A stretch of 64,000 nucleotides of DNA. Origin: Paenibacillus sp. BK033 (GTDB lineage: Bacteria; Bacillota; Bacilli; Paenibacillales; Paenibacillaceae). The notes beneath the pieces were generated by a model. That model searched no databases. It had not been told where the DNA came from and saw only the letters and a program-made list of their open reading frames with translations. Numbering within the stretch: position 1 is the first letter of the stretch; each line of letters starts with the position of its first letter. Made by a program: the position numbers and the translations under genes. Positions 9,444-18,819 of this stretch are shown here, in pieces. Where the stretch lies: positions 372,001 to 436,000 of the forward strand of contig NZ_SLVP01000001.1 of the NCBI RefSeq assembly GCF_004345425.1. Reading direction: 5' to 3'.

Positions 9444-9605
9444 ACCCAGCCGTTTTGGGTGATCATTCATAGCGAATGCTTTCGAAGCAAGAATCATCAC
9501 AATAGGCTGTGACCCAGCCGATTTGGGTGATCATTCTTAGCGAATGCTTTCGAAGCAAGAATCATCACAATAGGCTGTGACCCAGCCGATTTGGGTGATC
9601 ATTCT
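9444..9605. repeat. 68-bp tandem direct repeat, about 2.4 copies
   Basis: Units begin at 9444, 9512 and 9580 (period exactly 68 bp); the third is truncated at about 9605, just before the ribosome binding site of the TPR gene. Units are near identical (differences include cgtttt/cgattt and attcat/attctt). Each unit contains inverted motifs: ACCCA...TGGGT, GATCATTCTT against AAGAATCATC, and CACA...TGTG. It would lie in the 5' region of the gene at 9621. Confidence 0.9.
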
Positions 9606-9620
9606 TTTTAGGAGGGTCCA

Positions 9621-10298
9621 ATGGGAAAACTCTTTCTGTTATTTGTTTTCTTTACGTGGCTGTTCGGAAATCCGATTATCGCCATAATAGCGCTGTTAGT
9701 TATCGTGTATGTCATAGACCGCCGGTTTATCGGTCTGTCCCCAAGCCTCTTAAAGCCGATTCGCCGGTCCTCGCGTTTAAGCAAGCTGAAGAAACATGTC
9801 GTTCAATCTCCCAACGATACATCCGCCAAAGCGGAAATTGCCCGAATTCTGATCGAGAAGAAGAAATACCGGGAAGCGCTGGATCTGCTTGAGCCGCTCG
9901 AGCGTATGCTCGACGATTCCGCCGAATATTGGGATGATCTTGGCCTTTGCCTGATGCAGACCGGACAACCGGAAGCCGCCGAAGCCGCCATGAGCAAGGC
10001 GCTGCTGCTTAATCCGAGAGTGAAATACGGCGCTCCTTATTTGAGGCTGGCCGCCTACTATTCCAAGCTGGACCCGGAAAGGGCGCTCTCCTATATGGAA
10101 GCCTTTCAGGAGATTCATTCGTCATCCTGCGAAGCTTATTGCCGCCTCGCGGATATTTACGAGCAGATGGGCCGCAAGGAAGACGCGATGGAGGCCGTTT
10201 CCGAAGGGCTTCGGATTTACCGTTCCCTGCCGCGTTACAAGAAGCGGGTCGAGCGCAAGTGGGCGCTCCGTTTGTACATCCGGAAGACCCGAGGATGA
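9621..10298 (+). CDS. TPR-repeat membrane-anchored protein
   Basis: A 225-aa protein. Residues 1-35 form one or two hydrophobic segments (LFLLFVFFTWLFGN, IIAIIALLVIVYVI). They are followed by a basic linker and then tetratricopeptide-like repeats from about 60 to 195 (AEIARILIEKKKYREALDLLEP, YWDDLGLCLMQTGQPEAAEAAMSKAL, CRLADIYEQMGRKEDAMEAVSEGL). TPR units mediate protein-protein contacts, so a membrane-tethered scaffold facing the cytoplasm is likely. The function is unknown. The ATG follows AGGAGGG. The gene stands alone behind the 68-bp repeats. Confidence 0.85.
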   Translation: MGKLFLLFVFFTWLFGNPIIAIIALLVIVYVIDRRFIGLSPSLLKPIRRSSRLSKLKKHVVQSPNDTSAKAEIARILIEKKKYREALDLLEPLERMLDDSAEYWDDLGLCLMQTGQPEAAEAAMSKALLLNPRVKYGAPYLRLAAYYSKLDPERALSYMEAFQEIHSSSCEAYCRLADIYEQMGRKEDAMEAVSEGLRIYRSLPRYKKRVERKWALRLYIRKTRG

Positions 10299-10398
10299 TG
10301 GAAAGAACTGCTTGTTTGATTTGCCGCCTGCCATATTGTTGTTTCCGTGAAAATCATCCATAATCGAATTACATTACGAGAGCTTAAAGGAGCATCAT

Positions 10399-12144
10399 AT
10401 GCCGCGCAATATCTGGCTCATGGCGATTAGCTTGAGCGTTATCATCGTTTTACTGAGCAATGCCGCTTATTATTTTCTGACGAAAAAAACGTTGGAAGAT
10501 GCGCTAAACCATGAGATGCGGGCTGTTGCGAAGCAAATTGAATTTTCCGTTGAGCAATCGAGGCTTGGGGCAGAGAAGTTCCAGGAGCAGATCGGGAAGG
10601 AGCTCCGGGTCGTATCGATCGCGGCGCAATACGCGCTTGATCCGGACGTCGAGAAGGTGACGAACGACCAGCTGAAGGAATTAAGCGCCAAGCTTGGCGT
10701 CGAGCATATTACGCTGATGAAGCGGACCAAGGACAACATTATCCTGTACAAATCCTCGGATGAGAACGAGCTGGGCAAAGGGACGAAAACCTGGGATCCC
10801 TGGTATGTCGCCTTCAATCAGCTGTTCGACCGGCACGAGGTCAATATCGACTGGCTTGGCCAGACGCTGCCGAACTTCTGGAGCGGACCGTTCGAGGTTG
10901 CTTCAACGGATCCGGACAGCATTTACAAATGGGGCTATTACTACGACGGAACGACTAATTATATTATTGATCCGTACGTCAACTATACGACGCTTGCCGA
11001 TTACGAGAAGCTGACGGGCATTAACGAGCTGATCGACAAATCAATCGGAAGCAGCGATTCCTTGCTCGAAGCGACGTTATTTAATCCGAAGACGTTTGGC
11101 AAAAGCTCCTTCGATACGGTAAACGAAGCGGGCGAAGTCCAGGGGCATTTGCTGCAGAAGGATATCTTCTATGGAACCTACCGTTACAAGGGAGACAAAG
11201 ACGTCGACTATGTGAAGAAGGCTTTTGCGACCGGCAAGAGCCTCTCGGTTAAAGAAAATATCGACGGCAAGCATGTGCTCAAAATGTTTATCCCGGTCAC
11301 GACGGGATCGGGAGTTAGCATGGTCGACGAGAACGGGGCGCCGATTCACGGTTACGTGCTCTCTCTCGTATCCGATTACCAGGTCATTCAGGACAGGCTC
11401 GACAGCCAGTTTCTGAATATCGGAATCGTTATATTCCTCGTTACGGGCATAAGTCTCTTGATCGCTGCCTTTGCGATGCGTTATTTCCGGCAGACGCGCG
11501 AGAAGGTGGTTGTGGTCACGCAGCAGACGTACGTCGACGAAATCAATAGCATGTTCCAGTCCATCCGGGCGCAGAGGCATGACTTTCTGAACCATGTCCA
11601 GACCATTCATTCCCTCGCGGAGCTGAACAAATCGAGGGAGCTTGTTGCGTATACGAAAGAGCTGACCGGCGAGATCCGGCTGATGAACGATATTATCAAT
11701 ATCGGGAATCCGGCGATTGCGGCGTTGATCCGCTCGAAAATTTCGCAGGCTGAAAGCTACCGGATCTCCTTTACCTGCTCCTTCAGCGGGCTTAACCGTC
11801 TGGAGATGGGGATTAAGACGCTGGATGTGAACCGGATGCTTGGCAATTTGATCGATAACGCTTTTGACGAGGTCATGAAGTATCCCGAGGAATGCCGCAT
11901 GGTTGAGCTGACGGGAAAACAGGTTGACGGCTTCATCGAGTTCTGCATTACAAATACCTGCTCGAATGCTCGGGAGGTTACGGAAAAGCCGCTCTTTGAG
12001 GCCGGCTTCTCCACCAAGAACGAGGCTCATCAAGGACTTGGCTTGTTTACCGTCAAGTCCATTACCGAGCAGTATAAAGGAACCGTGCAGATCCATGCCG
12101 AGGTTGAGGACCGAATTACCTTCTTTATCCGTATCCCGCACTAA
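10399..12144 (+). CDS. Sensor kinase with Spo0B/GHKL-type core
   Basis: A 581-aa membrane kinase. TM1 is about residues 5-27 and TM2 about 340-362, enclosing a large extracytoplasmic region of about 310 residues. The dimerisation/phosphotransfer helix is of the Spo0B/DpiB kind (RAQRHDFLNHVQTIHSL; H394 is the expected phospho-site). The GHKL ATPase has an N-box (NLIDNAFDEV) and a G-box (HQGLGLFTVKSI). DpiB/CitA kinases sense carboxylates, but the sensor domain here is not one I recognise. No response regulator adjoins it, so it is an orphan in this window. Start at AAAGGAG-ATG. Confidence 0.88.
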   Translation: MPRNIWLMAISLSVIIVLLSNAAYYFLTKKTLEDALNHEMRAVAKQIEFSVEQSRLGAEKFQEQIGKELRVVSIAAQYALDPDVEKVTNDQLKELSAKLGVEHITLMKRTKDNIILYKSSDENELGKGTKTWDPWYVAFNQLFDRHEVNIDWLGQTLPNFWSGPFEVASTDPDSIYKWGYYYDGTTNYIIDPYVNYTTLADYEKLTGINELIDKSIGSSDSLLEATLFNPKTFGKSSFDTVNEAGEVQGHLLQKDIFYGTYRYKGDKDVDYVKKAFATGKSLSVKENIDGKHVLKMFIPVTTGSGVSMVDENGAPIHGYVLSLVSDYQVIQDRLDSQFLNIGIVIFLVTGISLLIAAFAMRYFRQTREKVVVVTQQTYVDEINSMFQSIRAQRHDFLNHVQTIHSLAELNKSRELVAYTKELTGEIRLMNDIINIGNPAIAALIRSKISQAESYRISFTCSFSGLNRLEMGIKTLDVNRMLGNLIDNAFDEVMKYPEECRMVELTGKQVDGFIEFCITNTCSNAREVTEKPLFEAGFSTKNEAHQGLGLFTVKSITEQYKGTVQIHAEVEDRITFFIRIPH

Positions 12145-12161
12145 TACTATATTATTCGCTT

Positions 12162-12203
12162 GCAGCCCGTTCGCTTTTAACGAAGCGAAATGGGCTGCTT
12201 TTG
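12162..12203 (+). terminator. Rho-independent terminator after the orphan kinase
   Basis: The arms 12162-12176 and 12183-12198 pair as GCAGCCC plus TTCGCTT against AAGCGAA plus GGGCTGC, with one internal mismatch, and are followed by TTTT. Confidence 0.85.
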
Positions 12204-12278
12204 GCTTTTCAGAGGGCGCATTTTTTGTGGTATACTAATAAGATGCTAGGTGAACGGAAAGAGGGCAGGTGAACGAAC

Positions 12279-13865
12279 TTGGCAAGTCTTGATGATAAGC
12301 TTCATACAGCGCTTGAACACAGTCTGGGGCAGCATTTGAACGAAGAGATCATTCGCCGCGGATGGGATTATTATCGGAGCGGCCAGGTGTTGAACGTCAA
12401 GCAGGCGGACGCGGATACGTTATACGGGGCCGTGCAAGGGTCCGACGTTTATTCGGTGTTGCTTGATTCAGACCATTTCAGATACAGCAAATGCACTTGT
12501 CCTTTTAATGATTATTGCAAGCATATGGCGGCGGTCTATTTCGCCTATTGCCACAGTCTTGACGGCGAGGCTGCGGCCAAAGCGGCCTACGACCGGATTA
12601 GGGGCGACGGGAAGCAGCAGCGCAGCACGGTTACCGTAAGCGTGCCGAAGTTTAGCGGCCGTCACGCACAGCCTTCCGATAATGCGCCGCCGGTAGAATG
12701 GGGATTGTGGATGGACGCCGAATACGGCGAAACCTGGCGAAGCTGCCGTCATTCGCTTCACGCCCTGCAGCCGGTTCTGTCCGCGCTTAAGGGGACGACG
12801 AAGCATTGGGACAAAAAAAGTCAGCGGCTGCACTGGATGAGCGTGATCCTGTTTGTGCTCGACCAGGCGGAGCAGGCGATCAAGACGGTCGATACGTTCA
12901 GCCGTTATTATCATGAAATGTCGTTTCTTCGCATGGCGGAGCCGTGGGTGGAGCATTATTATACGCTGGCGCTTGAGCTGGAACCTTCGGAGGTTGCCGG
13001 CCATGACCGCAGCTGGGTGGATTACGTTGCCGGTTACGCGAAGAGCAGAGCCGTGAAAAATGAACAGCAGCTGTTTGACTGGACCTATATCTATTTGGCC
13101 ATATGCGAACGGATGGCTTCGGACGCCGCTTGGTATGAGCATGAGCTGGATGCGATGAGGAAGGAAGAACTCCGGGATTCGGAAGAGCCGGTTAATAGGA
13201 CGTTCGTGCATACGGCAGCGGCGATGCTCTGTTTCTTCGGCCGCAAGGACGAAGAGGCGCTGGCGCATTTCGGCAAGACGGATTTCCAACGCTCGCAGAA
13301 GGTGATTTACCCTTGCGTCGCGCAGCGGCTTGAGGAAGGAGACTGGGAGCTGATCGGCCATTGGATGAGCTTCCTGTACGACCATATTTCCAAGGTGAAA
13401 AATGCGAGAACCATCGGACCCTTTATGACCTTATGCCGGAGAGCCGATACGGACCAGCCTGATGAGCCGCGCTGGACCCGGTATATGGTTGAGCTTCTTC
13501 CGCATTCCTATGCGGATTTGTCCGATCATTGGCTGGCGGTGCAAAAGTACGAGGAATGGGCGGATCTTCAGCTGTTGATCGGCATGAAGCCGGATGATCT
13601 TGGCATTCAGAATGTTCGCGAAGTTTCGAAGTCAGCTCCCGGCGTCATGATTCCTATCTATCATCAGTCGATTGAGGAGGCCATTCAGTCGCGCAACCGG
13701 CAGGGCTACCGCCTTGCCGTCAAAGAGCTGAAAAAGCTTGAGAGGCTATACAAGGCCGATAAGCATGCGGATAAATGGGAGCGTTACATTGAAGGAATCG
13801 CAAGCAAGTATCAACGGCTTCGCGCGTTTCAGGAAGAGCTGTGGAAAGGAAAAATCGTAACATGA
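12279..13865 (+). CDS. SWIM zinc-finger protein (YwqB-like)
   Basis: A 528-aa protein with a SWIM zinc finger at residues 70-83: C72-x-C74-x5-C80-x-H82 (CTCPFNDYCKH). The rest is helical and without a known enzymatic motif. SWIM fingers bind DNA or protein, and this type is regularly encoded directly upstream of a SNF2 helicase, as in the B. subtilis ywqB/ywqA pair. It begins with TTG at 12279 after GAGGGCAGGTG. No better start is in frame. The stop overlaps the helicase start (ATGA), so the two products are probably made in concert. Confidence 0.85.
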   Translation: MASLDDKLHTALEHSLGQHLNEEIIRRGWDYYRSGQVLNVKQADADTLYGAVQGSDVYSVLLDSDHFRYSKCTCPFNDYCKHMAAVYFAYCHSLDGEAAAKAAYDRIRGDGKQQRSTVTVSVPKFSGRHAQPSDNAPPVEWGLWMDAEYGETWRSCRHSLHALQPVLSALKGTTKHWDKKSQRLHWMSVILFVLDQAEQAIKTVDTFSRYYHEMSFLRMAEPWVEHYYTLALELEPSEVAGHDRSWVDYVAGYAKSRAVKNEQQLFDWTYIYLAICERMASDAAWYEHELDAMRKEELRDSEEPVNRTFVHTAAAMLCFFGRKDEEALAHFGKTDFQRSQKVIYPCVAQRLEEGDWELIGHWMSFLYDHISKVKNARTIGPFMTLCRRADTDQPDEPRWTRYMVELLPHSYADLSDHWLAVQKYEEWADLQLLIGMKPDDLGIQNVREVSKSAPGVMIPIYHQSIEEAIQSRNRQGYRLAVKELKKLERLYKADKHADKWERYIEGIASKYQRLRAFQEELWKGKIVT

Positions 13866-16759
13866 AATCATTCATCGGCGCTCGGACGTTACTCGTGGAC
13901 GGTTACTGGAAGCAAGGCGACAAAGCGGAAGACAGTGCGATTATCCTCGCGGCGGCAGACCGGGGGGATAGTCCGGCAAGGCTGAAGCAGGTGCTCTTTG
14001 CCTGGCATCAGGCTTCCTGGTATGGCGCGGAGGTTGAGGAGATCGATACGGAAATCGGGAAGGCGCTTAAGCTTCCTCCCCTGCTTGCCGTCGATTACTT
14101 GTCCTCGCCTCGTCATGTGCGGCTTCTGCAAGTGGAATGGACGGATCGGCTGCAGGATTTGATGCGCATGGCGGGCAAGCTCCGCGAGGCACTGCTTGAG
14201 GGATGGTTTCAGCCGGACTGGGGCAGATGGTCGGAGCACCGGCGCGCGTGGCGGCTGGAAATCCCTGCGGAACAAGCTGCTTTTGCCGCGGAATGGCAGC
14301 GGCTTATAACGGATACCGGGATAACCGGTGCGGATCAGTGGTTAAGCGAAGCGGTCGAACAGATTTTAGCCCAAAACGGCGACGCCGCTGCGGCTTGGCG
14401 CAAAATTGCCGCGGCTGCAGGCGGGGAATCCGTGCTTCTTCATAAGGCAGGCGATGAAGAGGATTGGCTGATTGCTTTGGGTCTTCATAAGGATACGATG
14501 CCGTTTAAGGTGGCTCTGCAGCTCGCGGAGCCTGCGGAAGGCGCGAGCTGGCAGCTTCGGCCTGCGCTGCAGGACCGAAACGGCGGATCATGGATTCCGG
14601 TTGCGCAGGCGAACGGGCAATGGCAGGCTTTGTTCCCCCAGGATGGACCGCTGCCGGCTGATTGGGAGCCCCATTTGGAGGCGAGATTGGCAAAGGAACA
14701 CGGCAAATGGCTTGCTGCCCTGCCGGACTGGAAGGATGAAGCGGATCCGGAGAAGCTGCGAGGTCAGCTGACGGATAACGATGCCTGGTTCTTTATGGAG
14801 AAGGCGAGCCTGCAGCTGCTGGAGGCAGGCTGCCCGGTGCTCTTGCCAAGCTGGTGGGAGGCCGTGCGCTCCCGCCGCTTAAGGCTGAAAGCTAAGATGA
14901 AATCGTCGGTTGGCTCGGACGCGCAGCCGATGTTTGGTCTTGACCAGATCGTACAGTTTGACTGGAAGATGGCGCTTGGCAATGTCGATCTGTCGGAGTC
15001 CGAGTTCATGCGGCTTGCCGAGGAGAACCGGAGGCTCATGAATATCGGAGGCGAATGGGTTCATCTCGATCCGCAGGATGTCGCCCAGATTCGCGATTGG
15101 ATCAAGCGGGTCGGCAAACGCAAAGGGCTGTCGTTCCGCGACGTGATGGAGATGCATTTGCTTGGCGGCACCGTTATGGAAGACGGAGAGGATGCTTCGG
15201 TTGCGCTGCGGGCGGAGGTTGAGCTGAACGATCATCTGACGAGATGGCTCGAGCAGCTTCAGCATACGGCGGAAATCCCTCTGGTCGATATACCTGGCAG
15301 CTTCCGGGGTTCGCTCCGTCCGTATCAGCTGCAAGGGGTCTCGTGGCTGCTGTTTCTCCGGAGATTTGGTCTTGGCGGCGTGCTTGCCGATGATATGGGT
15401 CTTGGCAAGACGATTCAGTTCATGGCCTATCTATCCCATGTGAAGGAGCACGGAAACAACCGTCTCGGACCTTCTCTTCTCATTTGTCCGACTTCCGTCA
15501 TCGGCAACTGGCAGAAGGAGCTTGAGAAGTTCGCCCCGACCCTTACGGCGTATTTGCATTACGGCCCAAAAAGGGAGAAGGGGGAAGCGCTTCAAGAAGC
15601 GGTCGCGGATGCGGATATCGTCATCACGTCATACTCTCTTGCCCAAATTGACGAGGAAGAGCTGAATCAGATCGAGTGGGATGCCCTCTGTCTGGATGAA
15701 GCGCAAAATATAAAAAACGTATACACGAAGCAGTCTGCTGCTATCCGCGCACTGCCGGCTCATCACCGGATTGCGTTGACCGGTACCCCGATGGAAAACC
15801 GGCTGACCGAGCTATGGTCGATCTACGATTTCATTAATCCGGGTTACCTGGGCAGCATGGGAGAGTTCCGCAAGGCGGTTGTGCTTCCGATTGAACGCAC
15901 CCGCGACGAACAGGTCATTAGCGGCCTTCAGCGTTGGGTTAAGCCGTTTATGCTGCGCAGGGTGAAGAAGGATCCCGCGATTCAGCTGTCGCTGCCGGAA
16001 AAGAACGAAGCCAAAACGTATTTGACCTTGACGACCGAGCAAGGGGCGATCTACGAGAATATCGTTGCCGATCTGCTCGAGAAGCTGGATAAGCTGGGTC
16101 CGATGCAGCGCCGGGGCTTGATTCTGGCTTCGCTTACGAGACTGAAGCAGCTATGCGATCATCCGGCAATGCTCAGCGAAGAGCGCGAACTCCAGCAGCG
16201 GTGGGACGACAGCCGCTCGAACAAGGTCGCTCGGTTGCTCGAGATGGTGGAGGAGATTGCCTCCGAGGGCGAACGCTGCCTGATCTTCACTCAATTCGTG
16301 GATATGGGGGAGCAGCTCAAGAAGCTTCTGGAGGAGCGGCTGGGGCTTTCGGTTCCGTATTTGCACGGCGGGGTGCCTAAGGCCAAGCGGGACGAGATGA
16401 TCGAGAAATTCCAGAACCCGGAGGAGCCATGCTGCGCGTTTGTGCTCTCGCTTAAAGCCGGCGGTACCGGTCTTAACCTGACGGCGGCCAATCACGTCTT
16501 CCATTTCGACCGGTGGTGGAATCCGGCAGTCGAGAATCAGGCGACGGACCGTGCTTTCCGGATCGGTCAGACGAAGCAGGTGCAGGTTCACAAATTTATT
16601 ACGCTAGGCACGCTTGAGGAAAAAATCGACGAGATGATTGACCGCAAGCAGCAGCTGAACGAGCAGGTCGTCGGACAGTCGGAGCAATGGATTACCGAGC
16701 TGTCCACGGATGAGCTGAAGGAGCTGTTCGCGCTTCGCAAAAACTGGCTGAAGGGATGA
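13862..16759 (+). CDS. SNF2-family helicase (YwqA-like)
   Basis: A 965-aa DEAD/DEAH-like ATPase of the bacterial SNF2/Rad54-like group. The N-terminal half (to about 480) is a family-specific region. The ATPase core follows, with Walker A at about 510 (DDMGLGKT), motif Ia (CPTSVIGNW), DEAQ box at about 610 ([11 protein letters not shown]), motif III ([11 protein letters not shown]), and the C-terminal lobe with [15 protein letters not shown] and [11 protein letters not shown]. It is an ATP-driven translocase acting on DNA or DNA-protein complexes. The start at 13862 overlaps the SWIM stop by 4 bases and has GGAAAGGA 11 bases upstream. A GTG at 13841 is in frame but less likely. Confidence 0.92.
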   Translation: MKSFIGARTLLVDGYWKQGDKAEDSAIILAAADRGDSPARLKQVLFAWHQASWYGAEVEEIDTEIGKALKLPPLLAVDYLSSPRHVRLLQVEWTDRLQDLMRMAGKLREALLEGWFQPDWGRWSEHRRAWRLEIPAEQAAFAAEWQRLITDTGITGADQWLSEAVEQILAQNGDAAAAWRKIAAAAGGESVLLHKAGDEEDWLIALGLHKDTMPFKVALQLAEPAEGASWQLRPALQDRNGGSWIPVAQANGQWQALFPQDGPLPADWEPHLEARLAKEHGKWLAALPDWKDEADPEKLRGQLTDNDAWFFMEKASLQLLEAGCPVLLPSWWEAVRSRRLRLKAKMKSSVGSDAQPMFGLDQIVQFDWKMALGNVDLSESEFMRLAEENRRLMNIGGEWVHLDPQDVAQIRDWIKRVGKRKGLSFRDVMEMHLLGGTVMEDGEDASVALRAEVELNDHLTRWLEQLQHTAEIPLVDIPGSFRGSLRPYQLQGVSWLLFLRRFGLGGVLADDMGLGKTIQFMAYLSHVKEHGNNRLGPSLLICPTSVIGNWQKELEKFAPTLTAYLHYGPKREKGEALQEAVADADIVITSYSLAQIDEEELNQIEWDALCLDEAQNIKNVYTKQSAAIRALPAHHRIALTGTPMENRLTELWSIYDFINPGYLGSMGEFRKAVVLPIERTRDEQVISGLQRWVKPFMLRRVKKDPAIQLSLPEKNEAKTYLTLTTEQGAIYENIVADLLEKLDKLGPMQRRGLILASLTRLKQLCDHPAMLSEERELQQRWDDSRSNKVARLLEMVEEIASEGERCLIFTQFVDMGEQLKKLLEERLGLSVPYLHGGVPKAKRDEMIEKFQNPEEPCCAFVLSLKAGGTGLNLTAANHVFHFDRWWNPAVENQATDRAFRIGQTKQVQVHKFITLGTLEEKIDEMIDRKQQLNEQVVGQSEQWITELSTDELKELFALRKNWLKG

Positions 16760-16768
16760 GGGGGATAA

Positions 16769-16951
16769 ATGTCTGGAGAAAAGGACAAGTGGGCGAAAGC
16801 GATGAGCGAGCGTCACACCGGTTCCCCTGGGCCCGGTGAGCCGGATCAGGGGCGCTCGGCGCCCGATACGTCAGGTTCTGAGCAAGGAAATGAAGAATGG
16901 AGAGCCTTTTATAAGGCAATCCGAGCCCACATTGAGGGTATGCGTAAGTAA
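16769..16951 (+). CDS. Small hydrophilic protein of unknown function
   Basis: A 60-aa ORF nine bases after the helicase stop, preceded by a GAGGGG ribosome binding site overlapping that stop. The middle is Gly/Pro/Ser/Asp-rich and looks disordered. The end (EEWRAFYKAIRAHIEGMRK) could form an amphipathic helix. No function is assigned. It sits before the operon terminator and could be an accessory of the SWIM/SNF2 pair. Confidence 0.6.
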   Translation: MSGEKDKWAKAMSERHTGSPGPGEPDQGRSAPDTSGSEQGNEEWRAFYKAIRAHIEGMRK

Positions 16952-16967
16952 TAAGTAATTTAATATT

Positions 16968-17011
16968 ACACAGCTTGTCGGTAATAGTAACCCGAGGAGC
17001 TGTGTTTTTTT
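16968..17011 (+). terminator. Rho-independent terminator of the SWIM/SNF2 operon
   Basis: The arms ACACAGCT (16968-16975) and AGCTGTGT (16998-17005) enclose a 22-base loop and are followed by a run of T residues. Confidence 0.85.
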
Positions 17012-17144
17012 ATCCCTGTTTCGAAAAATAATAGAATTGTATCCCTCATCCTGCTTTTTTTCGACCTCCCGAGCAAGGAATTATCGAATCTATAATTAAG
17101 GTGCAAGGCAAACAAGCAAGATCATATCGAGGAGGTCTTTATAA

Positions 17145-18521
17145 ATGAAAAAAAGTACTTTGCTCACCGCCACGTTGCTTGCAGCATTCACCATGGTCGC
17201 TTCAGCCTGCGGATCGGACAATAATAGCGGCGGCAATAACGCTCCTGCAAGCACAGAAGCTTCGCAAGAGCCGGCAGCTACAACGGAAGCAACCCCTACT
17301 CCGGAAGCGAAAAACGTAACGTTGTCCCTGCGCCATACGCAAATTAAAGAAACGAGCAAAAACCGCCTCAAAATTCTCGAGGATGTTGTGAAGAAAACGC
17401 AGGATGAGAATCCTGGCCTGACCTTCAAGCTGGAGGGCATCGACGAGGTTGTCAACCGCGACCAGAAGCTGAAGGCGGAGATGACGGCAGGCAATCCGCC
17501 CGATATCTTCGAAGTATTCGGCGGCGCCGACCTGAACCTGTATGTAAAAGCAGGCCGCATGCTCGACCTGACGCCAATCATTGAAGAGCTTGGCATTAAA
17601 GATAAATTCGCCAGCCTTGACGAGTTCACGGTTGACGGTAAAGTATACGGCTTGCCGTTCGGCGGCTATTCGGAAGGCATTTTCTACAACAAGAAAATCT
17701 TCTCCGATCTGGGTCTATCCGTTCCTACGACTTGGGATCAACTGCTCGAAACAGCTGACAAAATCAAAGCAGCAGGCATCACGCCGCTTGGTCTGGCAGC
17801 AAAAGACGGCTGGGTTAACGGCATGCTCTGGAACACCGTTATGGAGCGCAACGTAGGGATCGACGCGATCAACAAGCTGGTAACCGGCGAAACCAAATGG
17901 ACAGACGAAGGCTTCATCAAAGGCTTCTCGGACTACGCGGATCTTGTAAACCGCGATTACTTCACGAAGGGCGCACTCGGTCTCGCTTATGCCGATCAAG
18001 GCGCGCAATTGCTCTCCGGCAAAGCAGCCATGGTATTCACGGGCACGTGGGATGCCAGCCGCTTCACTGGCGACGAGGCTGGAGACCTGAAAGGTCAAAT
18101 CGGCTACTTCAACTTCCCGTCCATCGCAGGCGGCGCAGGCGACCAAACGTCGATCAACGCTTCGTATTCGAACGGCTTCGGCTTCTCGGCTAACCTGAAC
18201 GAAGATCAAGTGGCCATGGTTAAGAAATTTATCGCTAACTTCTACAGCGAAGAAATCCAAAAACGCACGCTGCTCGAAGACAAGGTCCTTCCTTCGATGA
18301 AGCTGTCCGACCTGTCCGGCGTGGATCCGCTGATCTCCGAAGTGCTGACGGTTATGGCTAACGCTTCGACTTCCTGGAAAGCTTATGACGCTATCGTTCA
18401 ACCTGCCGTAGGCGCTGTCGTAAACGTAGGCCTGCAGGAGCTGATCGGCAAGGTGAGCAAGCCTGAGAAGGTGGCTAAGGATATTCAGGCCGCACAGGAT
18501 AAGGCGAACGCTGCGAAGTAA
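17145..18521 (+). CDS. Sugar ABC importer, substrate-binding lipoprotein
   Basis: A 458-aa family 1 solute-binding protein. The signal peptide ends at lipobox VASAC (C22), followed by an Asn/Thr/Ala-rich linker to about 55. Family features include GNPPDIFEVFGG, EGIFYNKKIFSDLGL, TTWDQLLETADKI and SGKAAMVFTGTWDAS. It presents ligand to the permeases at 18820 and 19701, from which it is separated by a strong terminator-like hairpin. Such a hairpin commonly sets a higher level of binding protein than of membrane components. The cytosolic NagZ-like enzyme downstream suggests an amino-sugar ligand. A TATAAT at 17091-17096 may be the -10 box. The ATG follows GAGGAGG. Confidence 0.92.
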   Translation: MKKSTLLTATLLAAFTMVASACGSDNNSGGNNAPASTEASQEPAATTEATPTPEAKNVTLSLRHTQIKETSKNRLKILEDVVKKTQDENPGLTFKLEGIDEVVNRDQKLKAEMTAGNPPDIFEVFGGADLNLYVKAGRMLDLTPIIEELGIKDKFASLDEFTVDGKVYGLPFGGYSEGIFYNKKIFSDLGLSVPTTWDQLLETADKIKAAGITPLGLAAKDGWVNGMLWNTVMERNVGIDAINKLVTGETKWTDEGFIKGFSDYADLVNRDYFTKGALGLAYADQGAQLLSGKAAMVFTGTWDASRFTGDEAGDLKGQIGYFNFPSIAGGAGDQTSINASYSNGFGFSANLNEDQVAMVKKFIANFYSEEIQKRTLLEDKVLPSMKLSDLSGVDPLISEVLTVMANASTSWKAYDAIVQPAVGAVVNVGLQELIGKVSKPEKVAKDIQAAQDKANAAK

Positions 18522-18563
18522 GGCCGCTCCGCGAAAGAATCATTCTTCCAATCGCCATTGCCA

Positions 18564-18605
18564 CCGAATTTCTTCATTATAATCCGCATAGCGGATGAAA
18601 TTCGG
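18564..18605. repeat. Structured inverted repeat in spacer
   Basis: CCGAATTTC (18564-18572) pairs with GAAATTCGG (18597-18605) and ATCCGC (18582-18587) with GCGGAT (18591-18596), giving a bulged hairpin. It is flanked by ATCATTCT (18539-18546) and AGAATGAT (18634-18641), which can also pair. It has no T tract, so it is not a terminator. Confidence 0.6.
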
Positions 18606-18700
18606 ATGACAAAAGCGAACGCTACGCTTCTCCAGAATGATACTTCCGCTCCGCTAGTGCGGGTCCTTTACAACTTCACAGGCAAGGGAAATAAGAAGGG

Positions 18701-18735
18701 AAAAGCTAAGGTTTTCTGCGAACCTTAGCTTTTTT
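18701..18735 (+). terminator. Strong hairpin terminator/attenuator after binding-protein gene
   Basis: AAAAGCTAAGGTT (18701-18713) pairs perfectly with AACCTTAGCTTTT (18721-18733) and continues into T residues. It lies between the binding-protein gene and its permeases, so partial read-through is expected. Confidence 0.85.
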
Positions 18736-18819
18736 ACCAGAAACCCACCTCTTATCGGGGTCGCTCATCTTCGAATGGCTTCGATAGTGGTTTTTTCAAA
18801 GGAAGCAGGAGGCGAAGTT

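Noticed and set aside
9164..9472. 102-aa rightward ORF in the long spacer
   Set aside because: Starts inside the terminator hairpin, has no ribosome binding site, and its end runs into the tandem repeats.
9444..9605. CRISPR array
   Set aside because: The 68-bp units are contiguous, without unique spacers, and no cas genes are present.
11077..12141. 354-aa leftward ORF
   Set aside because: Antisense of the orphan kinase catalytic half.
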